6,813 nt of DNA from Alphaproteobacteria bacterium UBA2964 (GCA_002348425.1 DEBE01000186.1:1-6813), one strand, 5' to 3'. Shown: positions 1-5,850, numbered from the stretch's first letter. Numbers and translations: made by a program. Notes: generated by a model not told the origin, from the letters alone.

Positions 1-335
1 TCGTAGGCACCATCCGTATGAAACATCATTTCACCATCTGGCAGGGAACCAATCGGCTTCCCGTTTTCCCTAATATTGCTAACCAACATGATTGATTTGT
101 CAGCGGTGCCTTTTTCGGCACGTTTTTCGTAACGCTCCCTCTTGGGAAACTCTCCCCAAGTTCGAGCAAATTTGATTTGTTCTTCCTGTGTTAAGTTTTG
201 TTTAGGAATTACCAAAACCTGATAATCCAGCCATGCTTTATGTAGTTCAGCATGGTCCTCGCGGTTAAGAGGAACGGAAAGATCAAGACCGTGTATACGC
301 GCACCAAAACTATCAGTCAGTTTCTCAATTTCCAT
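1..335 (-). CDS. TauD/TfdA-family 2-oxoglutarate/Fe(II) dioxygenase, N-terminal part (runs off left edge)
   Basis: This is the first 111 codons of a TauD/TfdA-type oxygenase; the rest lies beyond the left edge. It begins MEIEKLTDSFGARIHGLDLS, the usual N-terminal strand of the family. It reaches the first two metal ligands in MMFHTDGAY (H106 and D108 of the HxD motif), so the distal His and the 2-oxoglutarate-binding Arg are outside the window. Family members couple 2-oxoglutarate decarboxylation to hydroxylation of a substrate, which may then break down (TauD releases sulfite from taurine). An in-frame ATG at 350 would add five residues. I prefer 335 because GGGGA lies about 8 bases upstream, while the upstream ATG has no convincing ribosome site and the 335 start matches the N-terminus of the paralog at 3412-4272. 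It follows the paralog at 358-1242 with almost no gap, so the two are probably cotranscribed. The substrate is unknown. Confidence 0.9.
   Translation of the reverse strand, partial: MEIEKLTDSFGARIHGLDLSVPLNREDHAELHKAWLDYQVLVIPKQNLTQEEQIKFARTWGEFPKRERYEKRAEKGTADKSIMLVSNIRENGKPIGSLPDGEMMFHTDGAY
213..242. repeat. 30-base block nearly identical to 1102-1131 (copy in first dioxygenase)
   Basis: By eye, 29 of 30 bases match the block at 1102-1131, far above the surrounding DNA similarity. It encodes HKAWLDYQVL in both tandem dioxygenases. It is either a remnant of the duplication or a gene-conversion tract. Confidence 0.75.
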
Positions 336-357
336 GTTTGTATTCCCCATGTATCAA

Positions 358-1242
358 CTAAGCAATTCTTGGAAATGCCGCTTCGGGACGTTTTCCCTGC
401 ACCGTTGTTCGCCTTAACAAACGCCGTTCGCCTCCCGAAAAATCTGTCCTCGCATGGTTAAGACATCGATTGTCCCAAATTACGAAATCTCCTGGCGTCC
501 ATTTGTGCTCATAAACGAACTCGTCTTTTTCAACATGATCTAATAAGCGATCGAGAATGTCATCACCTTTGGCTTTCGGCAAGCCAAGGAGCGAAGTTGT
601 TAACAATCGACTTATATATAGTACTCGACGTCCCGTTTCCTCGTGAGTAGTAAAAACTGGGTGCACATAACTATCGGGGACAAGACCTATGCCTAAGGAA
701 TCTAATATTTCTGGTGTCACATGGCGACCTGCATAATATCCATGTTGTGCTTCAACATTCGCTAGATCTCTTTTTAATTTATCAGGTAAAGAATCAAAGG
801 CCTTATAAAGATTGGCAAACAAGGTATTGCCGCCAGACTTGGGCACCTCCAAAGCGTAAAGCATTGTATATCGGTAGGGATGCTCATCGTATTGGCCATC
901 AGAATGGAACATCATATCGCCGTCTGGCAAAGACCCGATCGGCTCACCATCTTCTCGGATATTACTGATTAACATTATGGACTCATGTGTACGCCGATTC
1001 TCCTCGCGGCGTCCCGCATATCTTTTCCGAAGAGGCATCTCTCCCCAATATTTTGTGAAGGCTATTTGATCCTCTTCTGTCATAACTTGTTCAGGAAAAA
1101 TCAAAACCTGATAATCCAGCCACGCTTTATGAATCTCCTGAAACTCCGCTTCACCCAAGCCTCGATTAATCTTAACATCACGCACTATAGCACCCGTAGG
1201 TGCATCGAGTGGTTCGACCTTAATTCTATTAAAAGCATTCAT
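358..1242 (-). CDS. TauD/TfdA-family 2-oxoglutarate/Fe(II) dioxygenase, full length
   Basis: This is a complete 294-residue protein, the normal size for the TauD/TfdA family (about 280-300). The facial triad is intact: H113 and D115 in MMFHSDGQY, and H263 in WDNRCLNHARTDF. T140, 25 residues after the Asp as in TauD, and R274/R278, 11 and 15 residues after the distal His, are in place to bind 2-oxoglutarate. It is therefore predicted to be an active cytoplasmic oxygenase that makes succinate and CO2 while oxidising a substrate. The open frame continues upstream to 1581, but that part lies antisense to the divergent gene at 1364. The start at 1242 (MNAFNRIKVEPL) is chosen because it fits the family N-terminus and lies just after a promoter-like sequence. 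No Shine-Dalgarno precedes it. It heads a probable operon with the paralog at 1-335. The TauD family also includes TfdA- and AtsK-like enzymes, so the substrate cannot be assigned. Confidence 0.93.
   Translation of the reverse strand: MNAFNRIKVEPLDAPTGAIVRDVKINRGLGEAEFQEIHKAWLDYQVLIFPEQVMTEEDQIAFTKYWGEMPLRKRYAGRREENRRTHESIMLISNIREDGEPIGSLPDGDMMFHSDGQYDEHPYRYTMLYALEVPKSGGNTLFANLYKAFDSLPDKLKRDLANVEAQHGYYAGRHVTPEILDSLGIGLVPDSYVHPVFTTHEETGRRVLYISRLLTTSLLGLPKAKGDDILDRLLDHVEKDEFVYEHKWTPGDFVIWDNRCLNHARTDFSGGERRLLRRTTVQGKRPEAAFPRIA
1102..1131. repeat. 30-base block nearly identical to 213-242 (copy in second dioxygenase)
   Basis: This is the second copy of the shared block, differing from 213-242 at one base (a third-position change in the Ala-Trp stretch). 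The third dioxygenase has a different sequence here (QEWLEHIVLLF), so the similarity is specific to the tandem pair. Confidence 0.75.
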
Positions 1243-1249
1243 GAACAAC

Positions 1250-1278
1250 AGTATAAGCGAAATTTGCGATCGCTTCAA
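1250..1278 (-). promoter_or_regulatory. Sigma70-type promoter for the tandem dioxygenase genes, likely leaderless
   Basis: On the minus strand, TTGAAG (1278-1273) and TATACT (1255-1250) are separated by exactly 17 bases. They match the -35 consensus at 4 of 6 positions and the -10 consensus at 5 of 6. Only 7 bases separate the -10 box from the ATG at 1242, which places the transcription start at about 1243-1242. The transcript would then begin at or next to the start codon. This agrees with the lack of any Shine-Dalgarno sequence ahead of the gene. Confidence 0.55.
1266..1273. promoter_or_regulatory. 8-bp palindrome in the promoter spacer (possible operator)
   Basis: GCGATCGC is a perfect 8-base palindrome. 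It lies in the -35/-10 spacer of the minus-strand promoter, overlaps the end of its -35 box, and is followed by AAATTT symmetry at 1260-1265. A repressor bound here would block the promoter. The motif is short and occurs by chance, so this is only a candidate. Confidence 0.2.
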
Positions 1279-1295
1279 AGTTAACGAGCAACACC

Positions 1296-1324
1296 TTGCA
1301 TGCGGGATACTGCCGAAATAGGAT
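1296..1324 (+). promoter_or_regulatory. Weak candidate promoter for the OCD-family gene
   Basis: TTGCAT (1296-1301) and TAGGAT (1319-1324) are spaced by 17 bases on the plus strand, matching consensus at 3 and 4 of 6 positions. This would start transcription near 1331 and give a leader of about 33 bases before the ATG at 1364. Some promoter is needed here because the upstream gene is divergent, but this particular match is weak. Confidence 0.25.
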
Positions 1325-1350
1325 AGCCCCCTAATAAAACAAATAGATTC

Positions 1351-1354
1351 AGGG
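1351..1354 (+). promoter_or_regulatory. Ribosome binding site of the OCD-family gene
   Basis: AGGG lies 9 bases before the ATG at 1364. This supports that start and contrasts with the absence of such a site in front of the divergent dioxygenase gene. Confidence 0.5.
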
Positions 1355-1363
1355 TAAAATTCA

Positions 1364-2458
1364 ATGGCAGTTGATCGTCCAAACCGCAATGCAATCTTAA
1401 TACTTGGGCCAGATGAAATCAAAGGTCTTATTAATATGGAAGAGGCTGTTGCCGCTATCGCCCAAGGATATAAAGAGGCGGATGAATTTCCTATCGGAAA
1501 TGCGCCACGGCGCCGCGTACATTCTCCCGATGGCGTTAGGGTTTCTAATTTTCCGGGTGGAATACCAGGTCTTGGTGTCATCGGTTCCCTGACCAGGGGA
1601 GAAATGGTCAGCCACGAAGGAAGTAACCAATCTTACCCCTATCGAGAGCACCCGGTATACCTACTGTGGAATTCAGAAACCGCAAAGCTAGACGGAATGA
1701 TGATGGGAGAAATTTTTGATGAACGTACTGGCTTTACTAGCATCATGGCCTTTCGTACAGGTGCAACGACCGGTGTCGGTGTGGATGCGCTAGCCCGGAA
1801 AGATTCTAAGGTCTTTGGCCTTTTTGGTTCTGGTGGACAAGCAGTTAATAAAATTCTAGCAATCAACGCTGTAAGAGATATTGAAAAGATCAAGGTCTAT
1901 AGCCGCAATGCAGAAAACAGGATTGCATTTTGCGAAACGATGGCTCCACTGATTGAAAAAGAAGTTATACCTGTTGAAACACCAGAAGAAGTTATTAAAA
2001 ATTCTGATGTTGTAATTTCTGCCACAGACTCAAATGTTCCAGTCTTTGATGGCACTCTGTTGGAGCCAGGACAACACGTGGTCACTGTAGTTGGCTCAAA
2101 TAGTGCCCTGGTAGAAGGCGGTTGGCTTAAAAGTGGAAGACGTGAAAACGACGATGAGACCGTTAGACGGGCCGATGTAATAGCTGTGAACCACGTCGAG
2201 TCAGTAACCATGGAAAAGCAGGCTGGCCTTTATGACCCCATTCAACAAGGTATTATTTCCGAGGAGGATATTAATTCGCTGGGGGCAGTGCTTACGGGAG
2301 GACACCCGGGCAGAACATCCGAGGAACAAATTACCTACCACTTTAATAACAATGGGACCGCAGCAGCCGATATGGCGCTTGCTAAAATAGTTTTTGACCG
2401 CGCCAAAGAGCTTGGCCGTGGAACAGAACTAGATATACCAGTGCCTGGCACCCAATAA
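1364..2458 (+). CDS. Ornithine cyclodeaminase / mu-crystallin family NAD(P)-dependent enzyme
   Basis: This 364-residue protein belongs to the OCD/mu-crystallin family, which includes ornithine cyclodeaminases, alanine dehydrogenases, ketimine reductases and opine-type amino acid dehydrogenases. The Rossmann segment VFGLFGSGGQA (about 150-160) carries the nucleotide-binding glycines G155, G157 and G158. It is preceded by RTGATTGVGVDALAR (131-145), the family substrate/hinge motif, and followed by VYSRNAENR (178-186), where the strand-2 end sets NAD or NADP choice. ISATDSNVPVFDG (218-230) matches the family's catalytic-Asp region. At 364 residues it is longer than the usual 310-340. An apparent insertion of about 20 residues lies between FPGG (63-66) and YLLWNSETAK (99-108). 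The lysine usually found in 'GVKxxxxFPG' appears to be R59. It leads a probable two-gene operon with the permease 55 bases downstream. The family is clear, but the exact substrate is not. Confidence 0.9.
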   Translation: MAVDRPNRNAILILGPDEIKGLINMEEAVAAIAQGYKEADEFPIGNAPRRRVHSPDGVRVSNFPGGIPGLGVIGSLTRGEMVSHEGSNQSYPYREHPVYLLWNSETAKLDGMMMGEIFDERTGFTSIMAFRTGATTGVGVDALARKDSKVFGLFGSGGQAVNKILAINAVRDIEKIKVYSRNAENRIAFCETMAPLIEKEVIPVETPEEVIKNSDVVISATDSNVPVFDGTLLEPGQHVVTVVGSNSALVEGGWLKSGRRENDDETVRRADVIAVNHVESVTMEKQAGLYDPIQQGIISEEDINSLGAVLTGGHPGRTSEEQITYHFNNNGTAAADMALAKIVFDRAKELGRGTELDIPVPGTQ

Positions 2459-2513
2459 AAACACATATATTCAAAAATAAGCTCCCGTTAAGATTTTTGT
2501 AAATATTTTATAA

Positions 2514-3320
2514 ATGTTTGAGTTTCTTTTATCCGCTGATCAACCTTTTGAAACCTTAACCTGGTGGATGATACTTACGGTTGCTCTGGTACATGCTGTT
2601 GGTTGTTTTATCCGCGGAGCCTATGGGTTTGGCTCCAATATGCCAATAGTTGTCGCGACCACATTTATAATTGGTCCACATCACGCGATTTTATTGGCGC
2701 TAATGACCACTATTATATGCCAAATACATCTGATGCCATCCGGTTTCAAAACTGCGGACTGGCAGGTTGCCAAGACACTTATACCTGGCATGATAATCGG
2801 AAGTTTATTTGGAACCTGGGCCTTTACATTCCTCTCGGGAATTAGCCTCCAAATTATCCTTGGCATTTTAATCGTGGGTATCATTGTAATGGATACTTTT
2901 AAATTGGTGGAAAAACTTACCAATAAATTTGAGATTCGTTCCCCGAAAATAACTGGAAGCTTCTCATTCATTAGTGGAACGATGGGGGGGTTAAGTGGAG
3001 CCGGAGCATTTTATTTTCTTGTTGTCTATCTCAAACACGCCTGCCCTACGCCCATAGCGTTACGAGGGACCAACGTTATGCTGGCGACAGTGACAATGTC
3101 TATACGAGTAACCGCTCTAGCTTTTGCTGGAATGATAACACCGACACTGATTACAGAAGGATTACTGCTAAGTCCGATTGTTTGTCTAGCAACGTGGTTA
3201 GGCGCACACGCATTCAAGGTTTCCAGTTCCGACCGTTTCTATTTTACCTTACAAGTCCTACTTGTATTGGGAGCTGTCGTATTAATTTTTAAAGGAGTGA
3301 AGGAGGTACTAGTTGGCTAA
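2514..3320 (+). CDS. TauE/SafE-family membrane permease (putative sulfite or small-anion exporter)
   Basis: This 268-residue, highly hydrophobic protein is a TauE/SafE (DUF81) family permease. About eight membrane segments are visible, near 17-32, 42-54, 56-72, 86-107, 111-129, 147-172, 183-206 and 212-261; the last range probably holds two. The family's two-fold repeat shows as GCFIRGAYGFGSNM (30-43) and SGTMGGLSGAGAFYF (154-168), each a glycine-rich helix start. Characterised members export sulfite or sulfoacetate during sulfonate degradation, but many have other or unknown cargo. It probably shares a transcript with the OCD-family gene upstream. No Shine-Dalgarno precedes the ATG; the 30 bases before it are almost entirely A and T. 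The lack of a ribosome site leaves a later Met, such as M19, possible, but that would cut into the first helix. Export of sulfite made by a nearby TauD-like enzyme is an attractive but unproven role. Confidence 0.85.
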   Translation: MFEFLLSADQPFETLTWWMILTVALVHAVGCFIRGAYGFGSNMPIVVATTFIIGPHHAILLALMTTIICQIHLMPSGFKTADWQVAKTLIPGMIIGSLFGTWAFTFLSGISLQIILGILIVGIIVMDTFKLVEKLTNKFEIRSPKITGSFSFISGTMGGLSGAGAFYFLVVYLKHACPTPIALRGTNVMLATVTMSIRVTALAFAGMITPTLITEGLLLSPIVCLATWLGAHAFKVSSSDRFYFTLQVLLVLGAVVLIFKGVKEVLVG

Positions 3321-3411
3321 TTAACCTTGGCCATTTTCAATAAAGTGACCACAAGCTTCTCTTTGCATCCAAAACTACTTTTAATAAGCTTCTAAATTAA
3401 ATGATTACATC
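3321..3411. other. Convergent intergenic gap without a recognisable terminator
   Basis: These 91 bases separate two gene ends that face each other. The only structure I see is an 8-base direct repeat, AAGCTTCT, at 3353-3360 and 3386-3393; its AAGCTT core is itself palindromic. There is no GC-rich hairpin followed by a T run on either strand, so how the two convergent transcripts end is not evident. Confidence 0.5.
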
Positions 3412-4272
3412 TCAGAAAGGCTTCGTATCGCCCTCAATGGTTGTTCGTAGCATAAGTCGTCTCTCACCATCTGGAAAGTCTCTGCGAGCATGGGAAGAAC
3501 AGCGATTATCCCACAGTAGTAAATCACCCACTTTCCAATTATGCTCGTAAACAAACTCCTCTTTTTCGGAATGATCAAATAATTCATTTAGAAGTTTATC
3601 ACTATCTTTTTTGGGAATTCCGACGATTTCTTCCGTCATAAGGCGGTTGACATATACTGCCTTCCGCCCTGTTTCCTCATGGGTCCGAAAAACAGGGTGT
3701 TCCGATTTAGAAAATGCAATGGTACCTCTATCATCACCTTTCTGAGTAGAACCATAATTATAGTGATGTTTTGCCTTGCGACCTTCGAGTGATTGTCGAA
3801 TTTTTTCCGGCAAACTCTCGTAAGCTGCGTAACCGCTTGCGAAAAGGGTTTGGCCGCCATAACTAGGAATTTCCACAGAATAAAGCATTGTACCCTTGTG
3901 CGGGACCTCGGCGTGCAACATGTCATGATGAAACATCATTTCCCCGTCTGGTAGGGCGCCAATCGGTTCACCATTTTCCCTGATATTGGAAATCAACATA
4001 ACGTTTGGCAGTAACTTGTCGTAACCAACCGGATATTCATTGGCGGGACGCGCAAGATAACCTATCTCTCCAAAAAACTCCGTCGCTCTTAGCTGTGCTT
4101 CCTGATTTAATTCCTGGCCACGAAATAACAAAACAATATGTTCAAGCCATTCCTGCTTGAGGCTAGACATCGTTTCGGCACTTTGTTCTTTACTCAGATC
4201 TATACCTGTTATTTCTGCTCCAATGTGTGGGGTCAATTTTTTTACTGAGAACGGTATTTGATCAATCTCCAT
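3412..4272 (-). CDS. TauD/TfdA-family 2-oxoglutarate/Fe(II) dioxygenase, third paralog
   Basis: This complete 286-residue oxygenase has the facial triad H115, D117 (MMFHHDMLHAE) and H261 (WDNRCSSHARRDF). T142 lies 25 residues after the Asp, and R272 and R276 lie 11 and 15 residues after the distal His, matching TauD's 2-oxoglutarate contacts. It shares the block ISNIRENGEPIG plus LPDGEMMFH with the two paralogs at 1-1242. It differs right after the HxD motif (DMLHAEVPHKGTML against DGQYDEHPYRYTML), a region near the substrate pocket, so it may act on a different compound. The start at 4272 (MEIDQIPFSVKKL) gives the normal family length. Only 11 bases separate it from the UbiD-family stop codon, and no strong Shine-Dalgarno is visible, so it is probably translated from the same mRNA by coupling. 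A role in the same pathway as the decarboxylase is inferred from this arrangement. Confidence 0.93.
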   Translation of the reverse strand: MEIDQIPFSVKKLTPHIGAEITGIDLSKEQSAETMSSLKQEWLEHIVLLFRGQELNQEAQLRATEFFGEIGYLARPANEYPVGYDKLLPNVMLISNIRENGEPIGALPDGEMMFHHDMLHAEVPHKGTMLYSVEIPSYGGQTLFASGYAAYESLPEKIRQSLEGRKAKHHYNYGSTQKGDDRGTIAFSKSEHPVFRTHEETGRKAVYVNRLMTEEIVGIPKKDSDKLLNELFDHSEKEEFVYEHNWKVGDLLLWDNRCSSHARRDFPDGERRLMLRTTIEGDTKPF

Positions 4273-4283
4273 AATTTAGACTT

Positions 4284-5690
4284 TTAGCTCGGTTGCCGAA
4301 CCATTTCGAGAATTTTAGTTATGGCCTCATCGCCTTTGCCCATTGGATCAACTCTTTTGAATTTTTCACGCGCATCGGCCCGCCAGGTCGGCGGTTTAGT
4401 TGCATCGATGCCCATTTTTCCACCGATCCGCATTACTGTATATTCGTCTCCTACCTCCGGTATTACTGCATCCAGTGGATGTAAGCGGGAATTATGCTGA
4501 ATTTTAACATGTTGTGATGGATCAACTCGCGTTGTCATTGCCCAGAGAACGTCTTCCGCGTTATAGATATCAACGTCTTCATCGACAGCAATGACTGTCT
4601 TAACGTGTAAGTTGGGACCCGAAAGCGCGGCCATTAGCATATCATTAACCTGCCCATCCCACTTTGCCTCTACTTGTACAATCATCAAAAACTGTGAGGC
4701 CCAGGGCGGCACAAATACATCAATCACGTTGGTATTGCCCTGAGTATCTCTCAAACGATTATAGTAAGTTGCTTCCATGGGTAAAGTTATCAAGGGCTGG
4801 TGGTCTGTAAACCAAGTCGCCTGCATGTGACGAAAAATAGGGTCCTTTCGGTGAGTAATAGCTGAACACGTAAACACTGGGGCAGGCCCCTCTGCGCCAA
4901 ATCCAAAATTTGTAAACTCCCCGAATGGCCCCTCCATCATACGTTCAGTTGGATGGACTGTTCCCTCTATTACAATCTCAGCATGAGCCGGCACTTCTAA
5001 GTCAATAGTCTCGCATTGAACCATCTCAATATCCTCGCCGAGTACTCCGGCGGCATATTCTAGTTCATCAAAATCCTTATGGATCCCCGACCAATTCGAC
5101 ATGATTTCATAAACAGGATGGAGACCAATCGCGAAAGCCATTGGCATCGGCTCATCACGTTCCACATACTTTAAATAGTGTTGATAATTGTGTCGCGCTG
5201 CCATCCAAAATGGCGCCTTGTGTGGGTCGTCTGTCAACTGAACACGCAAGATGGACTCGTTGCGAATACCGGTCTCGGGATCACGGGTGATCGTAACACC
5301 AGAACCTAAATACCTGCCAGCATCACCGTGACTGTGAATTGGAATAGGTAATTTCCTAAGATCCGCATCCTTACCTATTAATTTTACTTCTTTAACAGGT
5401 CCATCCTGAACCATCACTGACTTGCCACTGCCAGCAGCCATCTGCTTGGCAAGGTAGGGGCATACTTCATTATCTTTTTCGAGGCCCAATGCTGCAGCCT
5501 GCCCTTTCCGATCTTTGATAAGGATATCGGTCAATCGCCAATCTTCAAAGCCCTCTAAATTATGGAACATTAGCGGATGTCGACTTTCAGAGCATAGGTA
5601 ACCCACCTGTTTTATAGGGTCGATAGGGTCGTGAATATTTAGCATGCGATTATCAATATTTTCAAGAAACGATCTTAGTGTATGCGGCAT
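4284..5690 (-). CDS. UbiD-family decarboxylase (prenyl-FMN dependent)
   Basis: This 468-residue protein is a full-length UbiD-family member. UbiD enzymes use prenylated FMN, made by a UbiX partner, for reversible decarboxylation of aromatic, heteroaromatic or alpha,beta-unsaturated acids. The catalytic Glu-Arg-Glu set is present: N144-x4-R149 in NESILRVQL, and E253 and E258 in EGPFGEFTNFG. The spacing equals that of fungal Fdc1 (N168/R173, E277/E282). H167 fits the metal-binding His (Fdc1 H191), and an acidic pair at E209/E211 fits the next ligand. The start is set at ATG 5690 because AAGGAG lies 9 bases upstream; a TTG start at 5711 would put this ribosome site inside the coding region. The dioxygenase follows after 11 bases, so the two form an operon. 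No ubiX is visible. It lacks evidence for the ubiquinone role of true UbiD; the context favours catabolism. The substrate is unknown. Confidence 0.93.
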   Translation of the reverse strand: MPHTLRSFLENIDNRMLNIHDPIDPIKQVGYLCSESRHPLMFHNLEGFEDWRLTDILIKDRKGQAAALGLEKDNEVCPYLAKQMAAGSGKSVMVQDGPVKEVKLIGKDADLRKLPIPIHSHGDAGRYLGSGVTITRDPETGIRNESILRVQLTDDPHKAPFWMAARHNYQHYLKYVERDEPMPMAFAIGLHPVYEIMSNWSGIHKDFDELEYAAGVLGEDIEMVQCETIDLEVPAHAEIVIEGTVHPTERMMEGPFGEFTNFGFGAEGPAPVFTCSAITHRKDPIFRHMQATWFTDHQPLITLPMEATYYNRLRDTQGNTNVIDVFVPPWASQFLMIVQVEAKWDGQVNDMLMAALSGPNLHVKTVIAVDEDVDIYNAEDVLWAMTTRVDPSQHVKIQHNSRLHPLDAVIPEVGDEYTVMRIGGKMGIDATKPPTWRADAREKFKRVDPMGKGDEAITKILEMVRQPS

Positions 5691-5699
5691 TTGGGTTTT

Positions 5700-5705
5700 C
5701 TCCTT
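5700..5705 (-). promoter_or_regulatory. Ribosome binding site that sets the UbiD-family start
   Basis: AAGGAG on the minus strand lies 9 bases before the ATG at 5690. This is the strongest Shine-Dalgarno placed ahead of a real start in the window, and it argues against the upstream TTG at 5711 as the start. Confidence 0.75.
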
Positions 5706-5718
5706 TGACAAACATCAG

Positions 5719-5732
5719 ATTGGGCAACCAAT
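5719..5732. promoter_or_regulatory. Inverted repeat ATTGG-N4-CCAAT upstream of the UbiD-family gene (possible operator)
   Basis: ATTGG (5719-5723) and CCAAT (5728-5732) form a perfect 5-base inverted repeat with a 4-base centre. It lies between the candidate -35 box at 5740-5745 and the ribosome site at 5700-5705. That is where a repressor or activator of the ubiD-dioxygenase operon would be expected to bind, but the arms are short. Confidence 0.3.
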
Positions 5733-5739
5733 GGCCCTC

Positions 5740-5745
5740 TGTCAA
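5740..5745 (-). promoter_or_regulatory. Perfect -35 box (TTGACA) for the UbiD-family operon, -10 unclear
   Basis: TTGACA on the minus strand is a full consensus match, 49 bases before the ATG at 5690. At 17-base spacing the -10 position reads CAATCT, a poor match (2 of 6). Either the promoter needs an activator, or the match is chance. No better -10 is visible at 16 or 18 bases. Confidence 0.3.
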
Positions 5746-5790
5746 CTTTGTCTGCTTAATATGTTAGGGGTTTTCGAGTTCCCCACTTCC

Positions 5791-5798
5791 GTGTACAC
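5791..5798. promoter_or_regulatory. Palindrome GTGTACAC within the divergent ubiD/GMC spacer
   Basis: This is a perfect 8-base palindrome. It lies between a TTAGGG at 5764-5769 and its inverted copy CCCTAA at 5802-5807. It falls in the divergent region shared by the minus-strand ubiD operon and the plus-strand GMC gene, so it could be a shared operator. Short palindromes occur by chance and no regulator gene is nearby. Confidence 0.2.
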
Positions 5799-5839
5799 AG
5801 ACCCTAATTAAAATGGTTGTCTCTTTTTAACGAAAACAT

Positions 5840-5843
5840 AAGG
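5840..5843 (+). promoter_or_regulatory. Ribosome binding site of the GMC oxidoreductase gene
   Basis: AAGG lies 7 bases before the ATG at 5851 and supports that start. A -10-like TAAAAT lies at 5809-5814, but nothing resembling a -35 box stands at the right distance, so I do not call a promoter. Confidence 0.5.
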
Positions 5844-5850
5844 TAAAAGG

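Noticed and set aside
1266..1273. GCGATCGC as a HIP1-type element suggesting a cyanobacterial origin
   Set aside because: I noticed only this copy; HIP1 is meaningful only when highly repeated, and the gene content does not suggest a cyanobacterium.
1243..1581. Upstream extension of the dioxygenase frame on the minus strand (113 extra codons)
   Set aside because: It lies antisense to the well-supported OCD-family gene and its spacer, contains no family sequence, and crosses the promoter-like boxes; the family N-terminus fits the Met at 1242.
1639..2211. Open frames antisense to the OCD-family gene (1639-1893 and 1897-2211)
   Set aside because: They are Ser/Thr-rich shadows of the sense codons with no recognisable domain or ribosome site.
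2472..2499. CAAAAAT...ATTTTTG inverted repeat between the OCD-family gene and the permease, considered as a terminator
   Set aside because: The stem is 7 pairs, almost all A-T, with a 14-base loop and no following T run, so it would not be a stable terminator; the two genes are more likely cotranscribed.
2984..2990. Run of seven G in the permease gene, considered as a phase-variation tract
   Set aside because: It encodes the conserved Gly-Gly of the family motif in frame and is short for slipped-strand switching; nothing else suggests phase variation.
3300..3307. Perfect AAGGAGGT ribosome-site sequence at the end of the permease gene
   Set aside because: It encodes Lys-Glu-Val of the permease C-terminus, and no plus-strand reading frame of any length follows it.
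3636..3926. 96-codon frame overlapping the third dioxygenase gene on the same strand
   Set aside because: It is an out-of-frame reading of a gene whose catalytic motifs are all in the main frame.
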